A DNA stretch of 64,000 nucleotides from Maricurvus nonylphenolicus (GTDB lineage: Bacteria; Pseudomonadota; Gammaproteobacteria; Pseudomonadales; Cellvibrionaceae). Below the pieces are notes generated by a model, which made no database searches, was not told where the DNA came from, and saw only the letters and a list, made by a program, of their open reading frames with translations. The position numbers were made by a program, and so were the translations under genes. Below, in pieces: positions 1 through 8,570 of this stretch. The stretch lies in contig NZ_AP031498.1 of the NCBI RefSeq assembly GCF_042854845.1, forward strand, positions 3,038,001-3,102,000, written 5' to 3'. Numbering within the stretch: position 1 is the first letter of the stretch; the number at the start of each line of letters is the position of its first letter.

Positions 1-1406
1 CGCGTCACCTTAGTGATCAATGCCCCGATAAGAGCTTTTGCGTATTAGACAGCCTTGAAAGCTATGGAGGCACCTGGCTTACTCATAAATATCCTGGTAT
101 ACGCTCCGATAGTGACATGTTTACCTTCGGCTATCGCTTTAAACCTTGGGTTGATGCGCCCATTGCGACTGGAGAAGCGATCCTCAAATATTTGGGCGAG
201 GTCATATCAGAAGCGGAACTTAAAGACCGTATTCGCTACCAACACGAAGTCCTGGCAGCAGACTGGTGTAGCGAAAAGCAATTGTGGACCTTGAGCGTTA
301 ATAATAAGGCTTCAGGCGAAACCTGTCATTTCACAACCAATTTCCTGTGGATGTGTCAGGGTTACTATGATCACAATAAGGGCTATGTGCCTGAGTGGCC
401 AGGTGTCGAAAAATTCGAAGGCAAGCTTATTCACCCTCAGCACTGGCCAGAAGATCTCAACTACGCAGACAAAGAGGTTATCATCATTGGCTCAGGCGCC
501 ACAACAGCTACAGTCGCCCCGGCCATCGCTGGCGATTGTAAGCATGTAACCGTCTTGCAGCGCTCACCCACCTACTTCTTTGCCCGCCCGAATGACAACG
601 CTTTAGCAACCCAATTACGCGAACTGGACGTAGAGCCCGACCTGGTTCACGACATCGCTCGCAAACAAGTCCTTAAAGAGCAGTTTGACTTTATCCAATT
701 CTGCGCAGCCTATCCTGACGTTGCCAACCAGGAACTGATTAAAGGTGTTAAAGCCCAGCTGAATGAAGGCTTCGATGTTGGAACCCACTTTACGCCTCGC
801 TATAACGCCTGGCGTCAACGTATTGCAGCTATTCCCAATGGGGACTTATTCAAGGGTATCAATAGTGGCCAAGTCACCATGGTAACCGATGAAATCGAAT
901 GCTTTACCGAAAAGGGAATCACGCTGAAATCAGGTAAGGAATTAACGGCAGACATTATCGTATCCGCAACAGGTTTTAACATTAGCGTATTCGGCGGTAT
1001 CGAATTTAGTGTTGATAATACCCCTGTTGATTTTGGCAATACAGTTAACTACCGCGGCATGATGTTTACTGGTGTTCCTAATATGGCCTGGATTATGGGT
1101 TACTTTAGAGCAAGCTGGACACTGCGTGTAGATTTAATCAGCGACTTCATTTGTCGAATGCTGAATCACATGGATAACAACAATATCAGTGAAGTCAGTG
1201 TAAAGCTGCCTGAAGAAGATCTGGATAAGCCACTACGTCCTTGGGGCGATCCAGAGGTATTCAACCCAAGTTATCTGATGCGTTCAATGCACCTATTGCC
1301 GAAGCGAGGCCCAGGTGAAGACTGGCAACTGTCACAAGACTACTGGGTAGAGCGAGAAGAACTGCCAAAAGTTGATTTGAACAATGGTGTATTTGACTAC
1401 AAATAA
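1..1406 (+). CDS. Flavin-containing monooxygenase, Baeyer-Villiger/CzcO-like (5' truncated by window)
   Basis: The reading frame is open from base 3 to the stop at 1404-1406, so the gene starts before the window. The first internal ATG at 117 is not the real start, because the residues before it carry the family motif GGTW followed by YPGIRSD, typical of FAD/NADPH Baeyer-Villiger and CzcO-type monooxygenases. A second Rossmann motif, GSGATTATVAPAI, at about 487-525 is the NADPH-binding site, followed by VLQRSPTYF. ATGFN near 967 is the conserved C-terminal ATG motif. The family inserts an oxygen atom into ketones or oxidises heteroatoms; the substrate cannot be read from sequence. A hydrolase and an acyl-CoA ligase follow on the same strand, which fits a ketone to ester to acid to acyl-CoA route. 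The family call is firm and the pathway is inference. Confidence 0.9.
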   Translation, partial: RHLSDQCPDKSFCVLDSLESYGGTWLTHKYPGIRSDSDMFTFGYRFKPWVDAPIATGEAILKYLGEVISEAELKDRIRYQHEVLAADWCSEKQLWTLSVNNKASGETCHFTTNFLWMCQGYYDHNKGYVPEWPGVEKFEGKLIHPQHWPEDLNYADKEVIIIGSGATTATVAPAIAGDCKHVTVLQRSPTYFFARPNDNALATQLRELDVEPDLVHDIARKQVLKEQFDFIQFCAAYPDVANQELIKGVKAQLNEGFDVGTHFTPRYNAWRQRIAAIPNGDLFKGINSGQVTMVTDEIECFTEKGITLKSGKELTADIIVSATGFNISVFGGIEFSVDNTPVDFGNTVNYRGMMFTGVPNMAWIMGYFRASWTLRVDLISDFICRMLNHMDNNNISEVSVKLPEEDLDKPLRPWGDPEVFNPSYLMRSMHLLPKRGPGEDWQLSQDYWVEREELPKVDLNNGVFDYK

Positions 1407-1440
1407 AATCAGATACAGATCAATCAACAAGAGGCTAATT

Positions 1441-1474
1441 GTCATAAGCTGCGCCCGAGGGCGTAGCTTATGAC
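1441..1474. repeat. Near-perfect 34-nt hairpin between monooxygenase and hydrolase
   Basis: Arms 1441-1456 and 1459-1474 pair over 16 bp with one G-T wobble and a two-base loop (GA). No T-run follows, so it is not a standard intrinsic terminator. It may be an mRNA-processing or stabilising hairpin, an operator, or a repeat unit. It covers the ATG at 1470, which argues against that codon as the start of the next gene. Confidence 0.75.
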
Positions 1475-1496
1475 GTCACTTCTCGCAGGAGAATGC

Positions 1497-2507
1497 ATGT
1501 ACATACTTATCTCCCTAGCAGTCTTCGTTTTAGTAATACTCGGACTTAGGTTGGCTCTACTATATGTCCGCTGGCCAAAAACTCATACAGAAGAATTCAA
1601 GGGAACTATCCTTCAATTAGGCCACAATCTTGCCTGCTTACCGGACCGTTCACATTTAGATGCCGAGCTCGTTAAACAAAAAACGATCATCTGCTTCCCG
1701 GGTTTTTTGGAAGATATGCGCTATTTTTTAGCGCTCTACCACAATACACCTGCACGCCTGATTATCATTAACAATGCCAACTATCATAACCCCTTTTCTG
1801 TGACTTCCAGCACTTGTCCAGACTGGTTTACCCCCCCACCCTACACACCTGGAACCATCGCTCATGATGCACACTGTGTTAACCAGGTGATTGAGCATAT
1901 GACTTATGGCGAAAACACTGTAATACACGGCCACTCGAGAGGAGGTGCAGTGGTACTGGAAACAGGCAATCAGCAACCCCAACGGACCAAACAATTGGAA
2001 GCCATCCTGGAAGCTGCCGTGGTCCCCAAGGGAAAAATGGCTGGTAATATGGAAAAGAAGCTACAACCTGTCGGCTTCTTTTTGTTTCCATTTCTCATTG
2101 CGTTGATGCGATATATACCTAAGGCAACCATGCTGAAATCACCTACTATGTGGACCAGCAGCCGCATTAAAGAAGAGCTCTTTCTCTACCTTCCCCTTGC
2201 CCCCAAACAGTACCGCACCGCCTTAACCAGCGGCAAAGATATTATTCAATGGCAAGCCAAAACCGGCTATGAGAGCTATGAAAACTTTAACAAGGTAACC
2301 CTGTTTGCAGGTGAAAGAGATAGTGTTTTATGGCGTAAGGCGATGATCAATAGTGCATCCAATTCAGCCAAAGTAGAGATTATTGAAACCCAGGGTACCG
2401 ATCATTTTATCAGTCTCGAAAAACCAGATTGCATCAGAGATTATTTTAAGACTGACAAGCATTCAAATGCATCTCCTGCCACTGAAAAGACAACGGAGGC
2501 AGTGTAA
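1497..2507 (+). CDS. Alpha/beta-hydrolase family protein with N-terminal membrane anchor
   Basis: The protein is 336 aa from the ATG at 1497. I chose this start because an AGGAG lies 4-5 bases upstream, while an earlier in-frame ATG at 1470 sits inside a strong hairpin. Residues about 2-24 are a hydrophobic segment, likely a signal anchor. The nucleophile elbow GHSRGG places the catalytic Ser at residue 147. Late in the protein, VTLFAGERDSV and GTDHFISLE supply likely acid and His residues of the triad. It probably hydrolyses an ester or lactone. Its position between a Baeyer-Villiger-type monooxygenase and an acyl-CoA ligase suggests it opens the ester made by the former. The substrate is not determinable. 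Confidence 0.8.
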   Translation: MYILISLAVFVLVILGLRLALLYVRWPKTHTEEFKGTILQLGHNLACLPDRSHLDAELVKQKTIICFPGFLEDMRYFLALYHNTPARLIIINNANYHNPFSVTSSTCPDWFTPPPYTPGTIAHDAHCVNQVIEHMTYGENTVIHGHSRGGAVVLETGNQQPQRTKQLEAILEAAVVPKGKMAGNMEKKLQPVGFFLFPFLIALMRYIPKATMLKSPTMWTSSRIKEELFLYLPLAPKQYRTALTSGKDIIQWQAKTGYESYENFNKVTLFAGERDSVLWRKAMINSASNSAKVEIIETQGTDHFISLEKPDCIRDYFKTDKHSNASPATEKTTEAV

Positions 2508-2567
2508 GTAACTGCCTCACGCTCAGAAAATTTCCGCAATACACAATCAAACGTTGGTCGTAAAACT

Positions 2568-4280
2568 ATGTCTAACAACAAAGAATTATTTCCCAAACTT
2601 AAAGAAATCACTGCCGCCATGACTTCGAAAGGAGAAATGTTTGAGATCTCCACTACCGAAATAGCTGGCATGCCACTAAAATTCTGGGTAAATGCCCCAG
2701 GCTCACTTAGAGATCTTTGGCTAAGCACTGCAGTTCATGCTGATAAAGATTATCTGGTTTTCCAGGATGAACGCTGGACTTATGCTGAAGCCCACCAACA
2801 AGTGGCCAAGATTGCTAACTGGCTGGTAAGTAACGGCATCAAGCAACATGATCGTGTAGCCATCGCGATGCGTAACTACCCGGAATGGATGCTTGCTTAC
2901 TGGGCGACAATTTGTATTGGCGCCGTTCCCGTAGGCATGAATGCTTGGTGGGTTGCCGATGAACTAGCATTTGGCCTAATAGACTCTAATGCAAAACTAC
3001 TAATCTGCGATAAGGAACGACTGGAACGCTTTTGCCAGATTCGCGAAGAACTTCCTAAGCTAGCCGTTGTTACCGTTCGTGTAGAAAACCCTCCGTCATG
3101 GACGAAAGACTGGGGCACAATGCTGGATATTGAACCAAACATGCCCGAAGTGAGCATTCATCCTGATGATGATGCCTGCATCTTTTATACCTCAGGTACG
3201 ACGGGCACACCTAAAGGCGCCCAACTTACCCATCGAGGATGTAGCAACCAAGTGTTTAGCGCACTATTCACCCGAGTCTGCCAGCAAACCTCTCAGGCCA
3301 TCCTCAACGACCAACCACTACCCAACCCTGAAGAAGATGCTCCACCAGCCGGAATTGTCGCCACCCCGCTATTTCATGTTACCGCCAATAACAGCATGGC
3401 CCATGGCATTACAGCCTCCGGAGGAAAACTGGTGCACATGTATAAGTGGGATGCCGGAGAAGCGCTGCGCATTATCGAACAAGAAGGCATTACAACCTTT
3501 ACTGGCGTTCCCACCATGTGCAGAGAGATAATAAACCACCCAAGCTTTGCACAATACAATACCAGCACCCTATCAGCCCTTGCAGGCGGTGGCGCTGCCG
3601 TACAAACCGACATCATTAACAAGATTGAACAGCAAGGGGACATCATGCCAGCACAGGGTTACGGCATGACCGAAACCTCAGGCATGGTGTGTGGCAGCTA
3701 TGGCGGCTATTTAACAGAAAAGCCAAATAGTGCAGGAGTTGTGTCACCGATACTTGACATCAAGTGCATTGACGACGATGGCAATGATTTACCAGCAGGC
3801 GAAACCGGGGAGATTTGCATACGCGGCCCTCAAGTTATTAAAGGTTATTTGAACCGCACTAAAGCCACCGTTGAAACCATTAGTGACGGCTGGCTACATA
3901 CTGGAGATATAGGCTACCTGGATCAGGACAACTCCTTATATCTGGTAGACAGAGCTAAAGACATGGTTTTGCGCGGCGGAGAAAATGTATACTGCTCTGA
4001 AGTAGAAGAGGCAATCCACCAGATGGAAGGCATCGCAGAATGTTGTGTATTCTCCGTTCCTGATGATCGCTTGGGCGAAGAAGTCGGTGTAGCGATATTT
4101 CCTTCACCATCCACCCCTATCTCTGCTGGGGCCGTTAGGGACCTCTGCCAAACTAAAATGGCCGCCTATAAAGTGCCTCGTTACATATGGATTTTACCAA
4201 CGCCCCTACCCCGTAACGCCAGTGGAAAATTTGTTAAAAGCGAATTACAGAAATCCCTGCTCACCTCAGAAGCATCGTAA
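2568..4280 (+). CDS. AMP-forming acyl-CoA synthetase (fatty-acid/aryl-CoA ligase)
   Basis: The protein is 570 aa, normal for the ANL superfamily. The P-loop YTSGTTGTPKG is at residues 207-217, the A5-type motif YGMTETSG begins at 365, GWLHTGDIGYLD follows, and the C-terminal catalytic lysine in NASGKF is Lys554. It adenylates a carboxylic acid and transfers it to CoA. It is the third plus-strand gene after the monooxygenase and hydrolase, 60 bases after the hydrolase stop, so it is probably in one operon and activates the acid they release. Chain length and aromatic preference cannot be read. The SD sequence is weak. Confidence 0.9.
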   Translation: MSNNKELFPKLKEITAAMTSKGEMFEISTTEIAGMPLKFWVNAPGSLRDLWLSTAVHADKDYLVFQDERWTYAEAHQQVAKIANWLVSNGIKQHDRVAIAMRNYPEWMLAYWATICIGAVPVGMNAWWVADELAFGLIDSNAKLLICDKERLERFCQIREELPKLAVVTVRVENPPSWTKDWGTMLDIEPNMPEVSIHPDDDACIFYTSGTTGTPKGAQLTHRGCSNQVFSALFTRVCQQTSQAILNDQPLPNPEEDAPPAGIVATPLFHVTANNSMAHGITASGGKLVHMYKWDAGEALRIIEQEGITTFTGVPTMCREIINHPSFAQYNTSTLSALAGGGAAVQTDIINKIEQQGDIMPAQGYGMTETSGMVCGSYGGYLTEKPNSAGVVSPILDIKCIDDDGNDLPAGETGEICIRGPQVIKGYLNRTKATVETISDGWLHTGDIGYLDQDNSLYLVDRAKDMVLRGGENVYCSEVEEAIHQMEGIAECCVFSVPDDRLGEEVGVAIFPSPSTPISAGAVRDLCQTKMAAYKVPRYIWILPTPLPRNASGKFVKSELQKSLLTSEAS

Positions 4281-4332
4281 CGTAATTAGATATCCCAGTA
4301 TTTTCTAATAATTCTGACCATTCCACCCACAC

Positions 4333-4372
4333 AAAAAAGCCCCTGACCTCCAAATCAAGTGAGGCAGGGGCT
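4333..4372 (-). terminator. Intrinsic terminator of the DJ-1/PfpI-like gene
   Basis: Stem 4338-4350 pairs with 4361-4372 with one bulged base and a 10-base loop. Read on the minus strand it ends in a run of six T. It sits just beyond the stop of the minus-strand gene and between convergent genes. The plus strand lacks a T-run after the stem. Confidence 0.75.
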
Positions 4373-4391
4373 ATGCTAAGCGTAACGTAAG

Positions 4392-5189
4392 CTATGCAGA
4401 AAGCTTATGCAGCAACATCAAAGCCCGATCCGAAGCTTCAACACCACCTTTTTGATTTTGGCCCGTTACAATCCGGTGCTGCTCATCAACTTCAACGTGG
4501 TCGTTGAAAAACTCAACTAAACCTTTGCTATTACATTTAAAATCAGCACCCTCACGGCGCAACTCGGTTTCTGGATGCTTAGGGGTGAGACCGATACCCA
4601 GTTGCTTGACTTGGCGATCGGTCACGGCTGTCATTTTCACACCTTCAACCAGCGGGCTACCATCGGGCTTAACAGCACCTATAAACCCTAAGCCACCATG
4701 ACAAATGCCGCCCAGAATTTTTCCAGCCTCGTAGGCCTCGCTCACTTTTTTACTAAGAACAGACGACTGAGCCAGATCATAGGCAGCTCCCCAGCCTCCA
4801 GCCATCATGATAATATCGTAATCACGAAAGTCGAGATCATCAATTTTGAGCGAGTTTTTCACTTTACGCTGAGCAAGGGGATCCATGATATAACGCTTAT
4901 CATACTCAGTCCGTAAGGGAATATTCAGTGACCCAGGTTCGATAGGAATCTCTCCCCCCTGAATGCTCGCAATATCAACATCCATCCCAGCATCTAGAAA
5001 TACATAGTATGGATCCGTCATCTCCGACGCATAAACCCCTGTTGGTTTGCCTTTTTTGATAACGGTACCACTGTCGGGATCAAGCTTATCCAGGCTGCCG
5101 TGACTGGTGGTGATAACCAAGGCTCTACAGCATTTAAGGTCTAGCGTATTTGATGGTTTATATTTAGATTTAAAAGGAAGTAAACTCAT
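4392..5189 (-). CDS. DJ-1/PfpI (class I glutamine amidotransferase-like) family protein
   Basis: The protein is 265 aa. The nucleophile elbow GGICHGG places Cys163 followed by His164, and an upstream Glu56 in the motif YASEMTDPY matches the conserved acid of the family. MMAGGWGAAYDL at 128-139 is the usual glycine-rich turn. The family includes glyoxalase III/Hsp31-type deglycases, chaperones and isonitrile hydratases, and I cannot choose among them. GAGG lies about 6 bases before the ATG. The GST-like gene lies just upstream on the same strand, so a joint detoxification unit is plausible. Confidence 0.8.
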   Translation of the reverse strand: MSLLPFKSKYKPSNTLDLKCCRALVITTSHGSLDKLDPDSGTVIKKGKPTGVYASEMTDPYYVFLDAGMDVDIASIQGGEIPIEPGSLNIPLRTEYDKRYIMDPLAQRKVKNSLKIDDLDFRDYDIIMMAGGWGAAYDLAQSSVLSKKVSEAYEAGKILGGICHGGLGFIGAVKPDGSPLVEGVKMTAVTDRQVKQLGIGLTPKHPETELRREGADFKCNSKGLVEFFNDHVEVDEQHRIVTGQNQKGGVEASDRALMLLHKLSA

Positions 5190-5217
5190 TTCCAGCCTCA
5201 GAATAGATTTTCAGAAT

Positions 5218-6276
5218 TTATTGATTACCCAGCAGCAGAGGTTCGCAACCGGTTCCGGCAAGGAAGTTTTCTACTATTTTCTGATCTTCGGCAGATAACG
5301 CCTGGAACTCTTCTCGGATCCACTTCAGACACTTACCTTGATAAGGGAAGCTTTGTTGAGTCCAAACACATCCGTCGATCTCTGTTTGCCACTCTTTATC
5401 CCCTGCCGCTATAGCTTTTGCATTAGCTAACAGTGCAGGAACATAAGTACGGCCCACTTCTTCAAATATTGCCTTTAAAGACTCAGGAAGAGCCTCTTTT
5501 TGCAGCCAACCGCTTTCTTCTGGCTCTAGGCCGCACAGGTCATACATTGATAAAACCCAGGCAACTGTTCGGGAAGATAAATCATGCGTGATAGCCCTAG
5601 GCGTTGGATCAACCCCAACCAATTGGGTAAGCTGCCCAAACAATGCGAAATCTGAAGACCCTGGACGTGAACCCAGCAGGTAAGGAGAGGTCTGGTAATG
5701 CTTATCGAGCAATGTCACTATTCTGCGATAGCTGGCATCGATAATTGGTGCTGTAGTATCGTTAGAGCCGACAAATTTAAGCCTTTCGATCTGACGCTGA
5801 CTAAAGAAGTCATTAAACTGCTGAAGCGTCTCATCTGACTGAGTAATGTCAATGCCCGCCGAGAGTATCCGCCCAGCATTAAGAGCGTCCTGCTCGTAAT
5901 ACCAGCGATAGTGAAACATGCACTTGGTAAACCACTCGTCAGCGAAATCCTCAAGCACAAAGTTTAAAAATGCCAGTACAGGATCAGCGGGCACCACTGA
6001 ACGATCAGACTTTTCACCTTCCAGGCGATGAATAATAGGCGTCGAGTCACAAACCGCTACCAACTTACCCTCATCATTTGGCAGCAAAACAGTCGGCATA
6101 AATGCAATTTTGGGTTTTTCGATACCCATAGCATCTAAAGTCGTCGCTGGATCCCCCCACATAATTCGATATGGGATATGACGATAACGCAACAGCGCCA
6201 CCATTTTCTGGGTGTATGGTGAACCTGTAGCTCCGATTAGCTGAATAGGATCATTGATAGAGCTAGACGCAGTCAT
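5218..6276 (-). CDS. Glutathione S-transferase-like protein
   Basis: The protein is 352 aa, longer than the usual 200-240 aa GST. Residues about 11-90 look like a thioredoxin-fold N-terminal domain: a GATGSPYTQKMVALLRYR start, a cis-Pro region around FMPTVLL, and DSTPIIHRLE resembling the glutathione-binding SNAI region. The rest is helical, with SRPGSSDFALFGQL resembling the conserved C-terminal N-capping motif. A strong AGGAG is 5-6 bases before the ATG. The stop lies 28 bases before the DJ-1-like gene, so the two are probably cotranscribed. Substrate unknown. Confidence 0.75.
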   Translation of the reverse strand: MTASSSINDPIQLIGATGSPYTQKMVALLRYRHIPYRIMWGDPATTLDAMGIEKPKIAFMPTVLLPNDEGKLVAVCDSTPIIHRLEGEKSDRSVVPADPVLAFLNFVLEDFADEWFTKCMFHYRWYYEQDALNAGRILSAGIDITQSDETLQQFNDFFSQRQIERLKFVGSNDTTAPIIDASYRRIVTLLDKHYQTSPYLLGSRPGSSDFALFGQLTQLVGVDPTPRAITHDLSSRTVAWVLSMYDLCGLEPEESGWLQKEALPESLKAIFEEVGRTYVPALLANAKAIAAGDKEWQTEIDGCVWTQQSFPYQGKCLKWIREEFQALSAEDQKIVENFLAGTGCEPLLLGNQ

Positions 6277-6655
6277 GCTTGTCTCCTGTGTTTATTTGAC
6301 ACTAATGCAACAATTAGCGTCTCACAGTCTCAAAGCACCTACATTGTCCCAATCCTATTGAAAGCTTCTCAATTTGGTCATAGCCAGCCGGTAAGCAGAA
6401 GCCATAACTTATATCGGACGACCACACTGAATACTGTCAAAGTAAATACCCTACGGCGCACCAGAACAATTTGAGTGGAAAACAGCGCATATCAGCTCTG
6501 AACTAGTAATGGCTCTATGGTTATATAATCACAGAGAAAAGGATATAACAGCCAATATACTGACCCTTATAGATTGAAATCTAAGATAATAGCTAATTAT
6601 TCAGCCAATAAATCTAGGCAAGACTTAAAAAACAAGTAGCGTAACCTTAGACCCC
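6277..6655. other. Intergenic stretch without a gene
   Basis: This AT-rich stretch lies between the divergent GST-like gene and tRNA-Pro. It should hold the promoter of the minus-strand pair. I see no ORF with an RBS, no RNA gene and no clear repeat. Confidence 0.5.
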
Positions 6656-6683
6656 TTGCATTAACACCCAGTTCGGGTATTAT
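6656..6683 (+). promoter_or_regulatory. Sigma-70-type promoter of tRNA-Pro
   Basis: A -35 box TTGCAT at 6656-6661 and a -10 box TATTAT at 6678-6683 are spaced by 16 bases. Transcription would start near 6690, about 60 bases before the tRNA. Confidence 0.65.
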
Positions 6684-6749
6684 GCAGCGCACTTGATAGC
6701 TCTGTTTCCCCCTTAAAATCAACAGCTTAGAAAACTATCAAGCAGCCAG

Positions 6750-6826
6750 CGGAGTGTAGCGCAGCCTGGTAGCGCACCATACTGGGGGTGTGGTGGTCGT
6801 CGGTTCAAATCCGGCCACTCCGACCA
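6750..6826 (+). tRNA. tRNA-Pro (anticodon GGG)
   Basis: The tRNA is 77 nt with an encoded CCA. The 7-bp acceptor stem pairs CGGAGTG with CACTCCG. The anticodon stem CCATA/TGTGG encloses the loop CTGGGGG, giving anticodon GGG. The T-loop TTCAAAT is canonical. It has its own promoter upstream and terminator downstream and is transcribed alone. Confidence 0.96.
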
Positions 6827-6839
6827 TATAAAGCATCAT

Positions 6840-6877
6840 TAAAGCCGCTAAAGCCAAACGCTTTGAGCGGCTTTTTT
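6840..6877 (+). terminator. Intrinsic terminator of tRNA-Pro
   Basis: A long inverted repeat of the type AAAGCCGCT...AGCGGCTTT is followed by a run of T, starting 14 bases after the tRNA CCA end. Confidence 0.8.
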
Positions 6878-7183
6878 GTTTGTAAAACCGAAGCCCATTT
6901 CACGCTCAACCCGAAAACTAAGCCAAAGTAGATGCAGTTATAGAGCCGCCATCCCTATAGCCATTTTTCCCTTTGAGCCTTTAAAAGGTTTCTAGGCTTA
7001 TAGGTGAAAAGCCTGCTAGATAAATAGAGGTGCACACATGAGCTGTAAACGTCATCTAGAAAAACTCAATTCAGCAGAAAAGAGAAATACGATCTATATC
7101 AATCCTACCCTCGCAAAAAACCAATAAACTGCACCACATCTCAATGACTAACGCCCCACAAAACTACAATCAGGACTCCAGCT
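6878..7183. other. Intergenic stretch without a gene
   Basis: I see no convincing ORF, RNA fold or repeat here. It should contain the promoter of the small gene that starts at 7184. Confidence 0.45.
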
Positions 7184-7558
7184 TTGAATAAATCACACTA
7201 TTTCTACCGCACTGCAGTCTATTGTGAAAATGGCGGCCAACCCGCCCTTTGTGATATTCACAACCTGGCACATATCACCCCTCTGGAACCCTGGTTTGGC
7301 GTAGTCATCCCCCTCGCTGACGGCCAACACACACTGGGGGAGATGCTACAAAATATTAGCCAGCGCTATCAGGGCAACCCTCCAGATAATTTGGAACAAA
7401 CACTGGCATCTGTTATAGAAAGGCTGATTGAAGGCAAACTATTGGTAACCACATCTGAGCCTGTGACTCTGCCGTACTATTTAGCCCACCCAGTGGAAAT
7501 GCTGGATATCAAAAAAGCTAAACAGCTCATGGCTGAAGACGGGTTAACACAGCAGTAA
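7184..7558 (+). CDS. Small protein of unknown function with a PqqD-like helical/winged pattern
   Basis: The protein is 124 aa with a TTG start, preceded by CAGGA about 8 bases upstream. No in-frame ATG exists before an upstream stop at 7145. The middle (roughly residues 37-88) has the spacing seen in PqqD-like/RiPP-recognition winged-helix proteins: a DGQHTLGEML turn-helix, a YQGNPPDNL link, and a helix ending LIEGKLLV. The resemblance is by pattern only and could be coincidental. No radical-SAM or precursor gene lies beside it. The gene is flanked by tRNA-Pro and a convergent SDR gene. Confidence 0.6.
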   Translation: MNKSHYFYRTAVYCENGGQPALCDIHNLAHITPLEPWFGVVIPLADGQHTLGEMLQNISQRYQGNPPDNLEQTLASVIERLIEGKLLVTTSEPVTLPYYLAHPVEMLDIKKAKQLMAEDGLTQQ

Positions 7559-7681
7559 TTAACCCATGCTCACCCTTAGTAGAATTCAGCGGCTGCGCTC
7601 CACACCACATTAAACATGCCAAATATAGAGAAACATTCCTGTTGCGACCCCTGCCACCATCACCACAGCCCCACATCAAAC

Positions 7682-8407
7682 TTAGCTTATCGTCCCCTTA
7701 CACTCCAATACGATCTCTTTTACTTTTGCCGCGGGAGACATTTCCAGGAGCCAGCTAATGGTCTTCATAATATCTTCTGGCTGAATCATATCTTCATCAG
7801 CGAAAGGTGTTCCAACCTCTTGTGCCATATCAGTATTAACCCAGCCTGGACAGATAGCCGTGACAGAAATACCTTCACCTGAAAGCTCTCGAAAAAGTGA
7901 ATCATTAAGTCCAATCAAAGCTGATTTGGCAGCTCCATATGCGCCCATCCCTGCAAAACAGGTTTTTCCCAACTGTGAAGCAATATTAAAAATATAGCCT
8001 GAACCTTGCGCTCTCATTATTGGAACAATTTCTTTCAATAACGCAAACGGAGAAAATAAATTGGAGTAAGATGCACGCTCAAACTCTGAAATAGAAACAT
8101 CTAACGACCCGGTGACAGCAAGGCCAGCATTGTTAACTAAAACATCCACCCTCCCTACCTGCTGAATAACCTCCTTTACAAAGCCTTCAATCTTTTCAAG
8201 TTCAGTCAGATCAAGCGGAAACACTATGGGAGAAAGAGACGAATCGCTTATGTACTTTTCATTTATCTCATTTGCTACATCCAGCAGCGATGTCTCACTT
8301 CTTGCTACCAATATTGTTTGGTAACCATTCTGTGCGAGGCCAATAGCACACGCCCGGCCTATTCCTCTGCTTGCCCCTGTGATAATAGCAACTGGGTATT
8401 GTTCCAT
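7682..8407 (-). CDS. Short-chain dehydrogenase/reductase (SDR)
   Basis: The protein is 241 aa from the ATG at 8407. I prefer this start over an upstream TTG because GGGGA lies about 7 bases before it and the coenzyme motif TGASRGIG then falls at residues 10-17, as is normal. NNAGLAV, FNIASQLGKT and YGAAKSALIG supply the Asn, Ser, Tyr and Lys of a classical SDR. AICPGWVNTDM is the usual post-catalytic loop. It is a soluble NAD(P)-dependent oxidoreductase of unknown substrate. It is convergent with the small unknown gene and divergent from the cysteine synthase fusion. Confidence 0.9.
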   Translation of the reverse strand: MEQYPVAIITGASRGIGRACAIGLAQNGYQTILVARSETSLLDVANEINEKYISDSSLSPIVFPLDLTELEKIEGFVKEVIQQVGRVDVLVNNAGLAVTGSLDVSISEFERASYSNLFSPFALLKEIVPIMRAQGSGYIFNIASQLGKTCFAGMGAYGAAKSALIGLNDSLFRELSGEGISVTAICPGWVNTDMAQEVGTPFADEDMIQPEDIMKTISWLLEMSPAAKVKEIVLECKGTIS

Positions 8408-8570
8408 TTTTTTATTCCCCGTAGTTAATTCCAAGTTATATTATCAGAAAGCCATTAAAGCCAAACGCTTTAAGAGGTTCTTTGCCCCCTCAAAGCCTTT
8501 ACTCAGCTATAAACCAGCTAAACTTAAAGAAGCATTCCTGTTGTAGCTTCTGCTGCTGGTGAGGTACCCC

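Noticed and set aside
7616..7882. 88-aa plus-strand ORF with a His-rich start
   Set aside because: It overlaps the well-supported SDR gene on the other strand, shows no family and no RBS.
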